A DNA stretch of 64,000 nucleotides, from the NCBI GenBank assembly GCA_003133245.1, contig PKWM01000038.1, forward strand, positions 1-64,000. Reading direction: 5' to 3'. Position numbers and translations under genes: made by a program. Positions 23,801-34,305 of the stretch are shown here, one piece after another (the stretch's first letter is position 1; each line of letters starts with the position of its first letter). This stretch comes from Rhodoferax sp. Lineage in GTDB: Bacteria; Pseudomonadota; Gammaproteobacteria; Burkholderiales; Burkholderiaceae_C. The notes under the pieces were generated by a model. The model saw nothing but the letters and a program-made list of their open reading frames with translations. It ran no database searches and was not told the DNA's origin.

Positions 23801-25762
23801 TCAGGCATCGGGACTTACCCTTCCTTGCGCTAATGCGCTGAATCGCTCTTGTTCTTGCAGGCGCAACACCCGGCGCTGAACTTTGCCGGTGGTGGTCATA
23901 GGCAGTGCGTCAATAAATTCGATCTCTTTGGGGTACTCGTAAGGGGCCAGTTTGCCTTTGACATGGTCTTGCAGTTCGATCACCAGCTGGGCATCAAACC
24001 GGGCTTTGTCGCCGCTCCAGGCGGCGCGAGTTGCCAAAAAATCGGGGCTAAGTACCACGTAGGCTTTCACCAGCGCACCGCGCGCCGGGTCCGGCTTGGG
24101 CACCACCGCCGCATTGACCACCGCCGGATGCTTGATCAGGCAATTCTCAATTTCCCCCGGACCGATGCGGTAACCGGCGGCCTTGAACATGTCGTCGGCA
24201 CGGCCCTGGTACCACAGGTAGCCATCCGCATCGCGCGTGGCCAAGTCGCCGGTGCGGCACCAGTCACCAGTGAATTTGGCACCGGTGGCAGCTTCGTTTT
24301 TCCAGTAGCCTAAAAAGAAAATCGGGTCCGGCGCGCCATGCACGTCAAAACGGTTCAATGCCACGTCGCCCGCCACACCAACCGGGCACTCCAGGCCGTC
24401 ATCGTCAATCACCCTGACCCGATGGCCGGGGTAGCCCTTGCCCATGCTGCCAGGTTTGGGCGGCCAACCAACCAAGGCCCCCACGCTTGCCACTTCCCCG
24501 GAATCGGCACCAGCCGATAACGCAGGTGTTGCGCTGCCCCCCGAGGGGGCCGTGCCCTCGGGCAGGTCTCGTAGAGACTGAGCGACAGGCTTGGGGCGGC
24601 CCTGCGCGGCGGCGTTCGCTTGGAAGTTCATGCTGCAATTACCGACGATGTAATTGATTTCGGTCTGACCAAACATCTCGTTGACGCTGATGCCGAGTTG
24701 CCGCCGGCAGTAGTCAAAAACGGCGTCACCGACCGCCTCGCCTGCGCTCATGATGGCTTGCAGTTGGAGCTTGAATTGCTGGCGCACGCTGCGCCCGGCC
24801 TGGCCCGGACAAGCCTTCATCATCGCCTTGAGCGCAGTGGGAAATAAAAAGGTGTGCGTCACGCCGCACCGGCCCATCAATTCAAGCGCGGTTTGTGCGC
24901 TGAAGCGGTCCTGGTAGGCAACGATCGGGCGGCCAAAATAAAGCGTTGGCAACAGCGCGTCCATCAGGCCGCCGGTCCAGGCCCAGTCGGCAGGCGACCA
25001 GAAAACGGCGTTGGTGGTTTGGTTCGAACGGCCATCAAACCCAAACCAATTCTGGCTACAGACAAAGCCGGTCAGGTTGCCGATGAGTGCGCGCTGCGCT
25101 ATCAACGCGCCCTTGGGGTTGCCAGTGGTGCCGCTGGTGTAAATCAATATCGCCGGCTCGTCGGCTTGCGTGCTGGCTGCGGCAAACCGGGGCTGCTGCG
25201 CTGCCAGCGCCGCAGCGTAATTCAGGTCGCAGCGGCCTTGGGTGAGGAGACGTTCATCAACACCAACAACGCTGCGCAGCAAGGGGCAACCGGCGCGCAC
25301 GGTCTGCACCTTGTCGAGTGCGCTGGCGTCGCAAATGGCGAGCACTGCCTCACTGTCATGCAGTCGAAACTCCAGGGCATCCGGTCCGAACAACATCGAC
25401 AAGGGCATGGCCACCGCGCCCATTTGCAGCACCGCCATATAGGCCACGGCAGTCTCGAAGCACTGGGGCATCACAATGGCCACCCGCTCGCCCCGACCGA
25501 CACCCAAATCGGTCAGCACATTGGAAAGACGGTTGGCCTGCTGCTGTAGCTCGGCGTAGGTATGGAAAATATCATCCGTGCCGCCGCAATATTCACGGAT
25601 GGCAACCCTTTGACTCGTCTCTGGCGTGTTGGCCCAACGAGCGCAACAGACCTGGGCGATGTTGAATTTTTCGGGCACCAGCCACTCGAAGTTGCCATGC
25701 AATGCGGCATAGTTGTCCCCTATTGGCAAGTTTGGCATGTCCCTGTTTTGACTGTCGGTCAT
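23801..25762 (-). CDS. AMP-dependent acyl-CoA synthetase/ligase
   Basis: AILIYTSGTTGNPKGALI; GYWKNEAATGAKFTGDWCRTGDLATRDADGYLWYQGRADDMFKAAGYRIGPGEIE. Confidence 0.93.
   Translation of the reverse strand: MTDSQNRDMPNLPIGDNYAALHGNFEWLVPEKFNIAQVCCARWANTPETSQRVAIREYCGGTDDIFHTYAELQQQANRLSNVLTDLGVGRGERVAIVMPQCFETAVAYMAVLQMGAVAMPLSMLFGPDALEFRLHDSEAVLAICDASALDKVQTVRAGCPLLRSVVGVDERLLTQGRCDLNYAAALAAQQPRFAAASTQADEPAILIYTSGTTGNPKGALIAQRALIGNLTGFVCSQNWFGFDGRSNQTTNAVFWSPADWAWTGGLMDALLPTLYFGRPIVAYQDRFSAQTALELMGRCGVTHTFLFPTALKAMMKACPGQAGRSVRQQFKLQLQAIMSAGEAVGDAVFDYCRRQLGISVNEMFGQTEINYIVGNCSMNFQANAAAQGRPKPVAQSLRDLPEGTAPSGGSATPALSAGADSGEVASVGALVGWPPKPGSMGKGYPGHRVRVIDDDGLECPVGVAGDVALNRFDVHGAPDPIFFLGYWKNEAATGAKFTGDWCRTGDLATRDADGYLWYQGRADDMFKAAGYRIGPGEIENCLIKHPAVVNAAVVPKPDPARGALVKAYVVLSPDFLATRAAWSGDKARFDAQLVIELQDHVKGKLAPYEYPKEIEFIDALPMTTTGKVQRRVLRLQEQERFSALAQGRVSPDA
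24531..24615. repeat. REP-like palindromic element inside the acyl-CoA synthetase CDS
   Basis: CCCGAGGG/CCCTCGGG and GTCTC/GAGAC palindromes encoding GRPKPVAQSLRDLPEGTAPSGGSATPAL, between conserved motifs. Confidence 0.6.
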
Positions 25763-25793
25763 CGCAAATCTCCTTATGATGGGAAAAACCGTT

Positions 25794-25874
25794 CGTCACT
25801 GCGAGGCCGCAGGCCATGGCAGTCCATCGTGGCGTACCAACAGCCTGGATTGCCGCGCTGCGCTCGCAATGACG
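25794..25874. repeat. Inverted pair of the same dispersed repeat (BIME-like)
   Basis: cgtcactgcgaggccgcaggccatggcagtccat ... ggattgccgcgctgcgctcgcaatgacg. Confidence 0.7.
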
Positions 25875-25901
25875 AAATGCGGCTGTATCAAAATACCTTC
25901 A

Positions 25902-26813
25902 ATGTTTCAAATGTACCAAGTTAAAAGAGCCTCTCACAGCGAGTTTGTCCCGATTCGCAACCTCAGCTACCACGTGCGCGTCTGGGGCGAGCCCGCGCCC
26001 GACAAAATTCCGCTGGTGCTGCTGCACGGCTGGATGGACGTGGCTGCCAGCTACCAGTTTGTGGTGGATGCGCTCAGCCCCGCCCATTACGTGATTGCAC
26101 CCGACTGGCGCGGCTTTGGGCAAACCAGCACCAGCGGCGCTGACAATTTCTGGTTCCCCGACTACCTGGCCGATCTGGAGTTTTTGCTCGACCACTATGC
26201 GCCCGCTGCCCAGGTCAATCTGGTCGGCCACAGCATGGGCGGCAATGTGGCGATGCTCTATGCCGGTGTGCGCCCGGAGCGCATCCGCCGGTTGGTCAAT
26301 CTTGAAGGTTTTGGCATGCCCGCCACCACGCCCGATCAGGCCGCTGGGCGTTATGTCAAATGGATCGACGAGCTGAAAAAACTGCAGCGTGGCGAGATGG
26401 CCTTGAAAGACTACGATAGTGTGGCCGGTGTGGCGCGTCGCCTGATGAGGACCAACCCGCGCCTGGGCGCCGACAAGGCCAACTGGCTGGCGCAACACTG
26501 GGCGCAGCAAAACGCCCAGGGCAAGTGGGCGATTCTGGGCCACGCGGCGCACAAAGTCTCCAGCGCACAGCTCTACCGGCTGGATGAAACCCTGGAAATC
26601 TACCGTCGCATCAGCATGCCGGTGCTGGCTGTGGAGGCTGCTGATGACAGCTTGAGCCTGTGGTGGAAAGGCGAGTTCACGCTGGCGCAACACCACCAGC
26701 GTCTAAAGATGGTGCCACAGGTGGAAATGGCTCGCGTCGAGAATGCCGGCCACATGTTGCACCATGACCAGCCGGAGGTACTAGCGGGTTTGATTGAGCG
26801 GTTTATTGCGTGA
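25902..26813 (+). CDS. Alpha/beta hydrolase
   Basis: LLHGWMD, LVGHSMGGNVAML nucleophile elbow; His near C-terminus; start at ATG 25902. Confidence 0.9.
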   Translation: MFQMYQVKRASHSEFVPIRNLSYHVRVWGEPAPDKIPLVLLHGWMDVAASYQFVVDALSPAHYVIAPDWRGFGQTSTSGADNFWFPDYLADLEFLLDHYAPAAQVNLVGHSMGGNVAMLYAGVRPERIRRLVNLEGFGMPATTPDQAAGRYVKWIDELKKLQRGEMALKDYDSVAGVARRLMRTNPRLGADKANWLAQHWAQQNAQGKWAILGHAAHKVSSAQLYRLDETLEIYRRISMPVLAVEAADDSLSLWWKGEFTLAQHHQRLKMVPQVEMARVENAGHMLHHDQPEVLAGLIERFIA

Positions 26814-26910
26814 GCACATGCCCTATGCAGCGCAGACCCACTTGCGCCGGCAAGTTGCGGCGCAACTAAAATACGCACTTATTCGATATTCAATACGCAG
26901 GACTCGCATC

Positions 26911-28015
26911 ATGGAAGCAGAACGCATCAACCTCATTGGCACCCAACTCGCAGACTTGAGCGCTCGCACTGCCGATCTCCGGGGGTATCTTTGACTACGA
27001 TGCCAAGTCCGAACGCCTGAGAACCGTCAACGCCTCACTCGAAGACCCGACCGTCTGGAACGACCCCAAACGCGCGCAAGAGCTGGGGCGCGAGAAGAAA
27101 GCCCTCGACGGCGTCGTGCTCACGCTCGACAAGCTAACCGCCGAGCTGGCCGACAACACCGAACTGTTTGAGATGAGCAAGGCAGACGGTGATGCCGCCG
27201 GTCTGCTGACGATTGAAGCCGAGACTGCCAAGCTGGCCGCCATCATCGAAGGGCTGGAGTTCCGCCGCATGTTCAATAACCCGGCCGACCCGCTCAATGC
27301 CTTTCTGGACATTCAGGCCGGTGCCGGTGGCACCGAGGCCTGCGACTGGGCCAGCATGTTGTTGCGCCAGTACCTGCGTTACGCCGAGCGCAAGGGCTTC
27401 AAGGCCACGCTGGAGGACGAAACGCCCGGCGATACGGCGGGCATCAAGGGCGCCACCATCAAGATTGAAGGCGACTACGCGTTTGGCCTGCTGCGCACCG
27501 AGACCGGCGTGCACCGGTTGGTGCGCAAGAGCCCATTTGACTCGGCCGGAGGGCGCCACACCTCGTTTGCTTCGGTGTTTGTCTATCCCGAAATTGACGA
27601 CTCGATCGAGATCGACATCAACCCGGCCGACGTGCGCGTCGATACCTTTCGCGCCAGCGGTGCCGGTGGCCAGCACATCAACAAGACCGATTCGGCGGTG
27701 CGCATGACGCACCTCCCGACCGGCATCGTGGTGCAGTGTCAGGATGGGCGCAGTCAACACAGCAACCGCGAAGTCGCCTGGAAGCGGCTGCGCTCGCGTT
27801 TGTACGACCATGAGATGCGCAAGCGCCAGGAAGAAATGCAAAAAATCGAAGACACCAAGACCGACGTCGGCTGGGGCCATCAAATTCGCAGCTATGTGCT
27901 TGACAACAGCCGCATCAAGGATTTGCGCACCAACTATGAGACCTCGGCCACGCAGAAAGTGCTCGACGGTGACCTCGACGCCTTCATTGAAGCCTCGTTG
28001 AAGCAGGGTGTCTGA
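26911..28015 (+). CDS. prfB: Peptide chain release factor 2, programmed +1 frameshift
   Basis: Frame 0 from ATG 26911 to in-frame TGA 26992-26994 in CTC CGG GGG TAT CTT TGA C; continues in +1 frame (GAC TAC GAT...) to 28015; [20 protein letters not shown]. Confidence 0.97.
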
Positions 28016-28051
28016 CGCCCTTGCTGAAATCAAATTATTTGGAGAATTTGC

Positions 28052-30787
28052 ATGTTGCAACATTTCAATGAAGGCACGGCGGCCACGGTGGTGCACCGCG
28101 CTGACTATCAAGCTCCGGCCTACTGGATCGACAGCGTCAACCTGACTTTCGATCTGAACCCGGCCAAAACTCGCGTGCTCAACAAAATGACGCTGCGGCG
28201 CAATCCGGACGTGCCGGCGCAAGCCCTCAAGCTCGACGGTCAGGAGCTCAACCTGGCACGCGTGCTGGTCAATGGCCAGGGTGCTTCGTTCAAGGTTGAA
28301 GGCGAACAACTGGTGCTGGACAATCTGCCGACCGACGGCGCCTTTGAACTCGAAATTTTCACCACCTGTGAGCCGATCAAAAACACCAAGCTGATGGGGC
28401 TGTACGTCAGCAACGATTCCTTCTTTACCCAGTGTGAGGCCGAGGGTTTCCGGCGCATCACCTATTTTCTCGATCGGCCCGACGTGATGTCCAGCTTCAC
28501 CGTGACGCTGCGGGCCGACAAAAAGAAATACCCGGTGCTGCTGTCCAACGGCAACCTGGTCGCCTCGGGCGCAGTTGAAGGTGCGGCCAACGCCGGGCGC
28601 CACTTTGCCACCTGGGTCGATCCGCACAAGAAGCCGTGCTATCTGTTTGCGCTGGTGGCCGGCCAGTTGGTGTGCCGCGAGCAACGCATCACCTCGCGCG
28701 CGGGTAACGAGCATTTGCTGCAAGTCTATGTGCGAGCCGGCGACATGGACAAGACCGAGCACGCCATGAACTCGTTGATGGCCTCGGTAGCATGGGATGA
28801 AGCCCGCTTCGGCCTGTCGCTCGATCTGGAGCGCTTCATGATCGTTGCCACCAGCGATTTCAACATGGGTGCCATGGAGAACAAGGGCCTGAACATTTTC
28901 AACACCAAGTACGTGCTGGCCAATCAGGCGACTGCCACCGACGCTGATTTTTCCAATATCGAAAGCGTGGTCGGGCACGAATATTTTCATAACTGGACCG
29001 GGGACCGCGTCACCTGCCGCGACTGGTTCCAGCTCAGTCTGAAGGAAGGTTTGACGGTATTTCGGGATCAGGAGTTTTCACAGGACCTGTGTCACGAGCC
29101 TTCGGCCCGCGCCGTCAAGCGCATCGAAGACGTGCGCGTGCTGCGCACCGTGCAGTTCCCGGAAGACGCCGGCCCGATGGCGCACCCGGTGCGGCCCGAC
29201 AGCTACATCGAAATCAACAATTTCTACACCGTCACCATTTACGAAAAAGGTGCCGAGGTGGTGCGCATGATGCAAACCCTGGTCGGGCGCGCCGGTTTTG
29301 CCAAGGGTATCACCTTGTACTTTGCGCGCCACGATGGCCAGGCCGTGACATGCGATGATTTTGCGCAGGCCGTTGCCGACGCCAACCCGCAGTCGGAGCT
29401 GGCCCGCTTGCTGCCCCAGTTCAAGCGCTGGTACAGCCAGGCCGGCACGCCGCGGTTGGCCGCCAGTGGCCACTACGACGCGGCGACGCAATCCTACACC
29501 CTGAGTTTTGATCAGAGTTGCGCCGCCACACCGGGACAAGCGAGCAAAGAGCCGTTTGTGATTCCGGTCAGTCTGGGCCTGGTCGGTAGTAGCAGCGGTG
29601 CGGCCTTGCCTCTACAGGTGCAAGGCCAGGTCGCAGCACAGACGCAGAGCCATTTGCTGGTACTGACACAGGCCAGCGAATCCATTACTTTTGTCAATGT
29701 GGCCGAACCGCCGGTGCCCTCCATTTTGCGTGGCTTTAGCGCGCCCGTGCTGCTCGACTTTGCTTACAGCGACGCCGAGCTGCTGACGCTGCTGGCGCAT
29801 GACTCTGATCCCTTCAACCGCTGGGAAGCCGGACAGCGCCTGGCGCTGCGCAGCGCCGTGCAACTGGTGCGCCGTGCTGGCAGCTTGCCAACGCAATCCC
29901 CGGCGCTGCTGGACCCGGCTTTTATAACGGCGATGCGCGCGGTGCTGCGCCACCCGACGCTGGACGCTGCCTTCAAGGAACTGGTGCTGACACTGCCCTC
30001 AGAGACCTACATCGGAGAACAACTTGATGAGGTCGATCCGCAGCGCATCCATGCGGTGCGTGAAGCCATGCGTTCGCAAATGGCAAATGCTTTGGTCGCT
30101 GATTGGCAATGGGCCTTTGAAGCGAGCCGCAAGCAGGGCGCTTATCGCCCGGATGCCGTATCAGCCGGTCGGCGTGCACTCGCGGGCCTGGCGCTGACGA
30201 ACTTGTGTCTGGCGGCGCGTGACAGTGGTGATGATGTCTGGCCCGGCAAGGCCTACCAGTGCTTCAAGGACGCTGGCAATATGACCGATCGCTTCAATGC
30301 CTTGAGCGCTCTGGTGAACAGTGGCCATGCGCTGGCGGGCGCAGCGCTGGCGCGTTTTCATGCCCAGTTCAAAGGCGAAGAACTGGTGCTGGACAAATGG
30401 TTTTCCCTGCAAGCGGGGGCTTGCGACCGGGTCGGCCTGGTACTGCCCGCGGTGCGTCAACTGATGAAGCACGCGGACTTCAACCTGTGCAATCCGAACC
30501 GTGCGCGCAGCGTGATCTTCAGTTATTGCAATGCCAACCCCGGCGCTTTTCACCGCAGCGACGCCGCCGGCTACGTGTTCTGGAGTGAGCAGGTGATGGA
30601 GCTCGACAGTTTCAACCCGCAAGTGGCGGCGCGGTTGGCGCGCGCGCTGGACCGTTGGGCAAAACTCGCCCAACCGTACCGCAGTGCCGCACGTGAAGCG
30701 CTTGCGCGGGTGGCTGCCAAACCTGATTTGAGCAACGACGTGCGCGAGGTGGTGAGCCGCGCTCTGGGCGTTGCTGGCGGGCAGTGA
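28052..30787 (+). CDS. pepN: Aminopeptidase N
   Basis: GAMENKGLNIFN; VVGHEYFHNWTGDRVTCRDWFQLSLKEGLTVFRDQEF. Confidence 0.97.
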   Translation: MLQHFNEGTAATVVHRADYQAPAYWIDSVNLTFDLNPAKTRVLNKMTLRRNPDVPAQALKLDGQELNLARVLVNGQGASFKVEGEQLVLDNLPTDGAFELEIFTTCEPIKNTKLMGLYVSNDSFFTQCEAEGFRRITYFLDRPDVMSSFTVTLRADKKKYPVLLSNGNLVASGAVEGAANAGRHFATWVDPHKKPCYLFALVAGQLVCREQRITSRAGNEHLLQVYVRAGDMDKTEHAMNSLMASVAWDEARFGLSLDLERFMIVATSDFNMGAMENKGLNIFNTKYVLANQATATDADFSNIESVVGHEYFHNWTGDRVTCRDWFQLSLKEGLTVFRDQEFSQDLCHEPSARAVKRIEDVRVLRTVQFPEDAGPMAHPVRPDSYIEINNFYTVTIYEKGAEVVRMMQTLVGRAGFAKGITLYFARHDGQAVTCDDFAQAVADANPQSELARLLPQFKRWYSQAGTPRLAASGHYDAATQSYTLSFDQSCAATPGQASKEPFVIPVSLGLVGSSSGAALPLQVQGQVAAQTQSHLLVLTQASESITFVNVAEPPVPSILRGFSAPVLLDFAYSDAELLTLLAHDSDPFNRWEAGQRLALRSAVQLVRRAGSLPTQSPALLDPAFITAMRAVLRHPTLDAAFKELVLTLPSETYIGEQLDEVDPQRIHAVREAMRSQMANALVADWQWAFEASRKQGAYRPDAVSAGRRALAGLALTNLCLAARDSGDDVWPGKAYQCFKDAGNMTDRFNALSALVNSGHALAGAALARFHAQFKGEELVLDKWFSLQAGACDRVGLVLPAVRQLMKHADFNLCNPNRARSVIFSYCNANPGAFHRSDAAGYVFWSEQVMELDSFNPQVAARLARALDRWAKLAQPYRSAAREALARVAAKPDLSNDVREVVSRALGVAGGQ

Positions 30788-30788
30788 C

Positions 30789-31850
30789 ATGACGCGCCAA
30801 GCCAGCGAGCCACGCTTGACCAGTCTGTCGCACGGCGGCGGCTGCGGCTGCAAGATCGCCCCGGGTGTGCTCTCTGACATGCTCAAAGGGATGGGTGCCA
30901 TGCCGCTGCCCAAAGAGCTGTTAGTCGGCATCGAGACTGCCGACGACGCGGCGGTCTATCAGTTGAACGATGCGCAGGCGCTGATCGCCACCACCGATTT
31001 TTTCATGCCGATCGTTGACGATCCGTTTGACTTTGGCCGCATTGCCGCTTGTAACGCGCTGTCGGACGTCTATGCCATGGGCGGCACGCCGATCATGGCG
31101 CTGGCCCTGGTGGGCATGCCGATCGGCGTGCTCTCGCTAGAGACCATTGGCAAAATTCTGGAAGGCGGTGCCAGCGTTTGCCGCGCCGCCGGCATCCCGA
31201 TTGCCGGTGGCCACAGCATTGATTCGGTGGAGCCGATTTATGGCCTGGTGGCACTCGGCCTGGTTCACCCCAGCCGGGTCAAGCGCAACGCCGCTGCCCA
31301 AGTGGGTGACCGGCTGATTCTGGGCAAGGCGCTTGGCGTTGGCATTTTGTCGGCCGCTCTGAAGAAAGAAAGACTTGATGCCGCTGGCTACGCGCAGATG
31401 ATAGGCACAACCACCCAGCTCAACACGCCGGGCATTGAGCTGGCCGCGCTGGCAGGCGTGCATGCCATGACCGATGTCACCGGTTTTGGTCTGGCCGGTC
31501 ATGCCCTGGAAATAGCGCGTGGCGCGCACTGCACGGTGCAACTGGATTGGACGCGCGTGCCGCTACTCACTGGCGTGCGCGAGTTGGCGCTGCAAGGTCA
31601 CGTGACCGGTGCCAGCGCCCGGAACTGGGCGGCTTATGGCACCGAGGTGGTTTTGCCAGCCGATTTTGCGTCGGTTGATCAGGCGCTGCTGAGCGACCCG
31701 CAAACCAGCGGCGGTCTGCTGGTGTCTTGTGCGGCAGATGCGGTGGCCACCGTACTGGAAATTTTCAGGCGACACGGTTTTGCCAGCGCGGCGGAGATTG
31801 GCGAGATTGCGCCGACTGCCTCGGGTGCACCAGCCTTGCAAGTGCGCTGA
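30789..31850 (+). CDS. selD: Selenide, water dikinase
   Basis: SHGGGCGCKIAPGVL (Cys version), TTDFFMPIVDDPFDFGRIAACNALSDVYAMGG. Confidence 0.95.
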   Translation: MTRQASEPRLTSLSHGGGCGCKIAPGVLSDMLKGMGAMPLPKELLVGIETADDAAVYQLNDAQALIATTDFFMPIVDDPFDFGRIAACNALSDVYAMGGTPIMALALVGMPIGVLSLETIGKILEGGASVCRAAGIPIAGGHSIDSVEPIYGLVALGLVHPSRVKRNAAAQVGDRLILGKALGVGILSAALKKERLDAAGYAQMIGTTTQLNTPGIELAALAGVHAMTDVTGFGLAGHALEIARGAHCTVQLDWTRVPLLTGVRELALQGHVTGASARNWAAYGTEVVLPADFASVDQALLSDPQTSGGLLVSCAADAVATVLEIFRRHGFASAAEIGEIAPTASGAPALQVR

Positions 31851-31901
31851 AGACCCTGTCGCTGGGTGGGGCGGGCATCGGCCGTCATGTCCGGTATCGG
31901 T

Positions 31902-32972
31902 TCAAGACAACAGTGCTTGCGCAAACTCACGCGCATTGAAAGTTTCAAGGTCTTCGAGTTTCTCGCCGACACCAATAAAGTACACCGGAATAGGCCTTGC
32001 CCTGGCGATTGCCGCCAGCACGCCGCCCTTGGCCGTACCGTCGAGTTTGGTGACAATCAAACCGGTCAGCCCCAGCGCGTCGTCAAAGGCTTGCACTTGG
32101 GTCAAGGCGTTTTGCCCGGTGTTGCCGTCGATCACCAGCAACACCTCATGCGGTGCGCTGGCGTCGGCTTTTTGCACCACCCGTTTGATTTTTTTCAACT
32201 CTTCCATCAGGTGCAACTGCGTCGGCAGGCGTCCGGCAGTATCGACCAGCACCACATCCTTGCCGCGCGCCTTGCCCGCGCTGACGGCGTCAAAACTCAC
32301 CGCTGCCGGGTCGCCGCCTTGCTGGCTGATGATCTCTACGGTGGTGCGCTCGGCCCAGACGCTGAGTTGCTCACGCGCCGCCGCCCGAAAAGTGTCGGCC
32401 GCTGCCAGCAAGACGCTGGCGCCGTGGCTACAGAGGTGCTGCGTGAGCTTGCCGATCGAAGTGGTTTTGCCGGCGCCATTGACGCCTGTGACCATGATCA
32501 CGGTGGGCTTGTGCTGGCCGATGACCAGGGTTTTTTCCAGGGGCGCGAGGAGTTCAGTCAGGCTTGCCACCAGCATGTTTTTCAGCGCCACCGGATGTGT
32601 CACGCCAGCGTCTTTGGCCTTGCGGCGCAGCTCCTGGAGCAAATACCCGGTGGCGGCCACGCCCGTGTCGGCCATCAGCAGAGCGTCCTCCAGCGCTTCG
32701 TACAGCGCCTCGTCAATGCGGGCACCGCCAAACACCCGGGAGATGCTCGAAGCCGTTTTGCCCAAGCCCGACTTAAGTTTGTCCAGCCACTTTTGCCGCT
32801 CTGGGGCCACCTCGTTGGCAACGGCAATGTCAATCGGTGCCAGTAGCGCCTGGCCTATCAGGGAGCCGGTGCCAGTTGCAGCGGTTGCGCCGGACGGGCC
32901 AGGTGGTGTGGATGCTGCCACTGAACTGGCAGCGGCTGTGGGCGGTGGTTTTTTTTTGAAAAAGCTGAACAT
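31902..32972 (-). CDS. ftsY: Signal recognition particle receptor FtsY
   Basis: GVNGAGKTTSIGKL, DTAGRLPTQ, TKLDGTAKGG. Confidence 0.97.
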   Translation of the reverse strand: MFSFFKKKPPPTAAASSVAASTPPGPSGATAATGTGSLIGQALLAPIDIAVANEVAPERQKWLDKLKSGLGKTASSISRVFGGARIDEALYEALEDALLMADTGVAATGYLLQELRRKAKDAGVTHPVALKNMLVASLTELLAPLEKTLVIGQHKPTVIMVTGVNGAGKTTSIGKLTQHLCSHGASVLLAAADTFRAAAREQLSVWAERTTVEIISQQGGDPAAVSFDAVSAGKARGKDVVLVDTAGRLPTQLHLMEELKKIKRVVQKADASAPHEVLLVIDGNTGQNALTQVQAFDDALGLTGLIVTKLDGTAKGGVLAAIARARPIPVYFIGVGEKLEDLETFNAREFAQALLS

Positions 32973-33195
32973 GAATTGAAGATTTTTAATCGCCTTATTT
33001 TAGATAACGATTCAAGCACGCGCCTGGACTGTGCTCGATGAATGCAAAAAACCGGAGCAACGCCAGTCATCTTGATCGATGGCAGCCGCGCTTATCAAAG
33101 CAGCAAGGTTGAAGTGATGATGGGTCAAGGGTATTCCCCTATGCCGGTGCCAATTTTTGCCTGGACAATGTCGTTTTCAACTTGATTGGGGCATC

Positions 33196-34281
33196 ATGGA
33201 TTTGAATATACAAAGACGAAATTTACTCAAAGCGGGTTCAGTAACTTTGGGCACGGCGGTTATGGGTCTTCAAGCACACGCCCAGACTTCGCAGGGCGAA
33301 TCAACTGACACGGTTCAAGCGGTGCAACCATTGGCCAGTTCGACCGGTCTTCGCTTTGCCACTTGCCAATTCAAGGCGAACACGCCAGCCAGGATTGGCA
33401 TCGTGCTCGATAGCGGGCATGTGATTGATGTGCAAGCCGAAGCCAAACGTCATGGACTCAAGCTTGCTTTTGCCGCCGATTCAATGCTCTCCTTCATCGC
33501 CAGTGGAGACGGCGGCATGGCTCAAATGCAATCTCTTGCGGCCAAGGCGGCCAAGTCGAAGGTGGCATCGATTTCTGTCAAACAAGTCAAATTCCTGTCG
33601 CCCATTCCCAAGCCGCAAAGCAATATTTATTGCGTCGGCTGGAACTACCTGGAACATTTTGAGGAAGGCAAAGAGGCCAGGGTTGACAAAACTGTAACTG
33701 CCTATCCGGAGCATCCGGTTTTCTTCACCAAAGGCGTCCACACGATGAACAGCCCGTTTGGCACCATCCCCTACGACGCACCGTTTACGGCGATGGCCGA
33801 TTGGGAAGCAGAACTGGCGGTCGTGATTGGCAAACGGGGGCGCAACATTGCTGAAGAGCAGGCGATGAATTACGTGTTTGGCTACTCGGCTTTCAACGAC
33901 ACCACAGTCAGGGATGTGCAGCAAAAACGCCATGGTGGTCAGTGGTTCAAAGGCAAGAGCCTCGATGGCTACGGCCCGATGGGGCCATGGATTGTGACGC
34001 CGGGCGGCGTTGTTCTGGACGATGTGCGAATCATTTGCCGCGTCAATGGCGTCGAGAAGCAAAACGGCAGCTACAAGGAGATGTATTTCAAGATACCGCG
34101 CATCATCGCCGAGTTGTCGCGCGGTTTGACGCTGGAGCCGGGCGACATCATCTCCACCGGTACTCCGCCCGGTGTTGGTTTTGCTCGTAAACCGCCCGAG
34201 TTCCTGAAGCCCGGGGACGTGATGGAAACGGAAATTACCGGGGTCGGCACCTTGCGCAACCGGGTCAAGGCCGAGAGCTGA
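33196..34281 (+). CDS. Fumarylacetoacetate hydrolase family protein with Tat-like signal
   Basis: N-terminal IQRRNLLKAGSVTLGTAVMGLQAHAQ; FAH core NIYCVGWNYLEHFEE, TGTPPGVGFARKPPEFLKPGD. Confidence 0.85.
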   Translation: MDLNIQRRNLLKAGSVTLGTAVMGLQAHAQTSQGESTDTVQAVQPLASSTGLRFATCQFKANTPARIGIVLDSGHVIDVQAEAKRHGLKLAFAADSMLSFIASGDGGMAQMQSLAAKAAKSKVASISVKQVKFLSPIPKPQSNIYCVGWNYLEHFEEGKEARVDKTVTAYPEHPVFFTKGVHTMNSPFGTIPYDAPFTAMADWEAELAVVIGKRGRNIAEEQAMNYVFGYSAFNDTTVRDVQQKRHGGQWFKGKSLDGYGPMGPWIVTPGGVVLDDVRIICRVNGVEKQNGSYKEMYFKIPRIIAELSRGLTLEPGDIISTGTPPGVGFARKPPEFLKPGDVMETEITGVGTLRNRVKAES

Positions 34282-34305
34282 TAAAGTACCAGCACCACCG
34301 AAACG

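Noticed and set aside
24338-25549. Plus-strand ORFs opposite the acyl-CoA synthetase
   Set aside because: Shadow frames of a well-supported minus-strand gene
27134-28990. 618-aa minus-strand ORF opposite prfB and pepN
   Set aside because: Antisense shadow of two confidently identified genes in GC-rich DNA; no recognisable motifs
31866-32846. 326-aa plus-strand ORF opposite ftsY
   Set aside because: Overlaps ftsY fully; no family motifs
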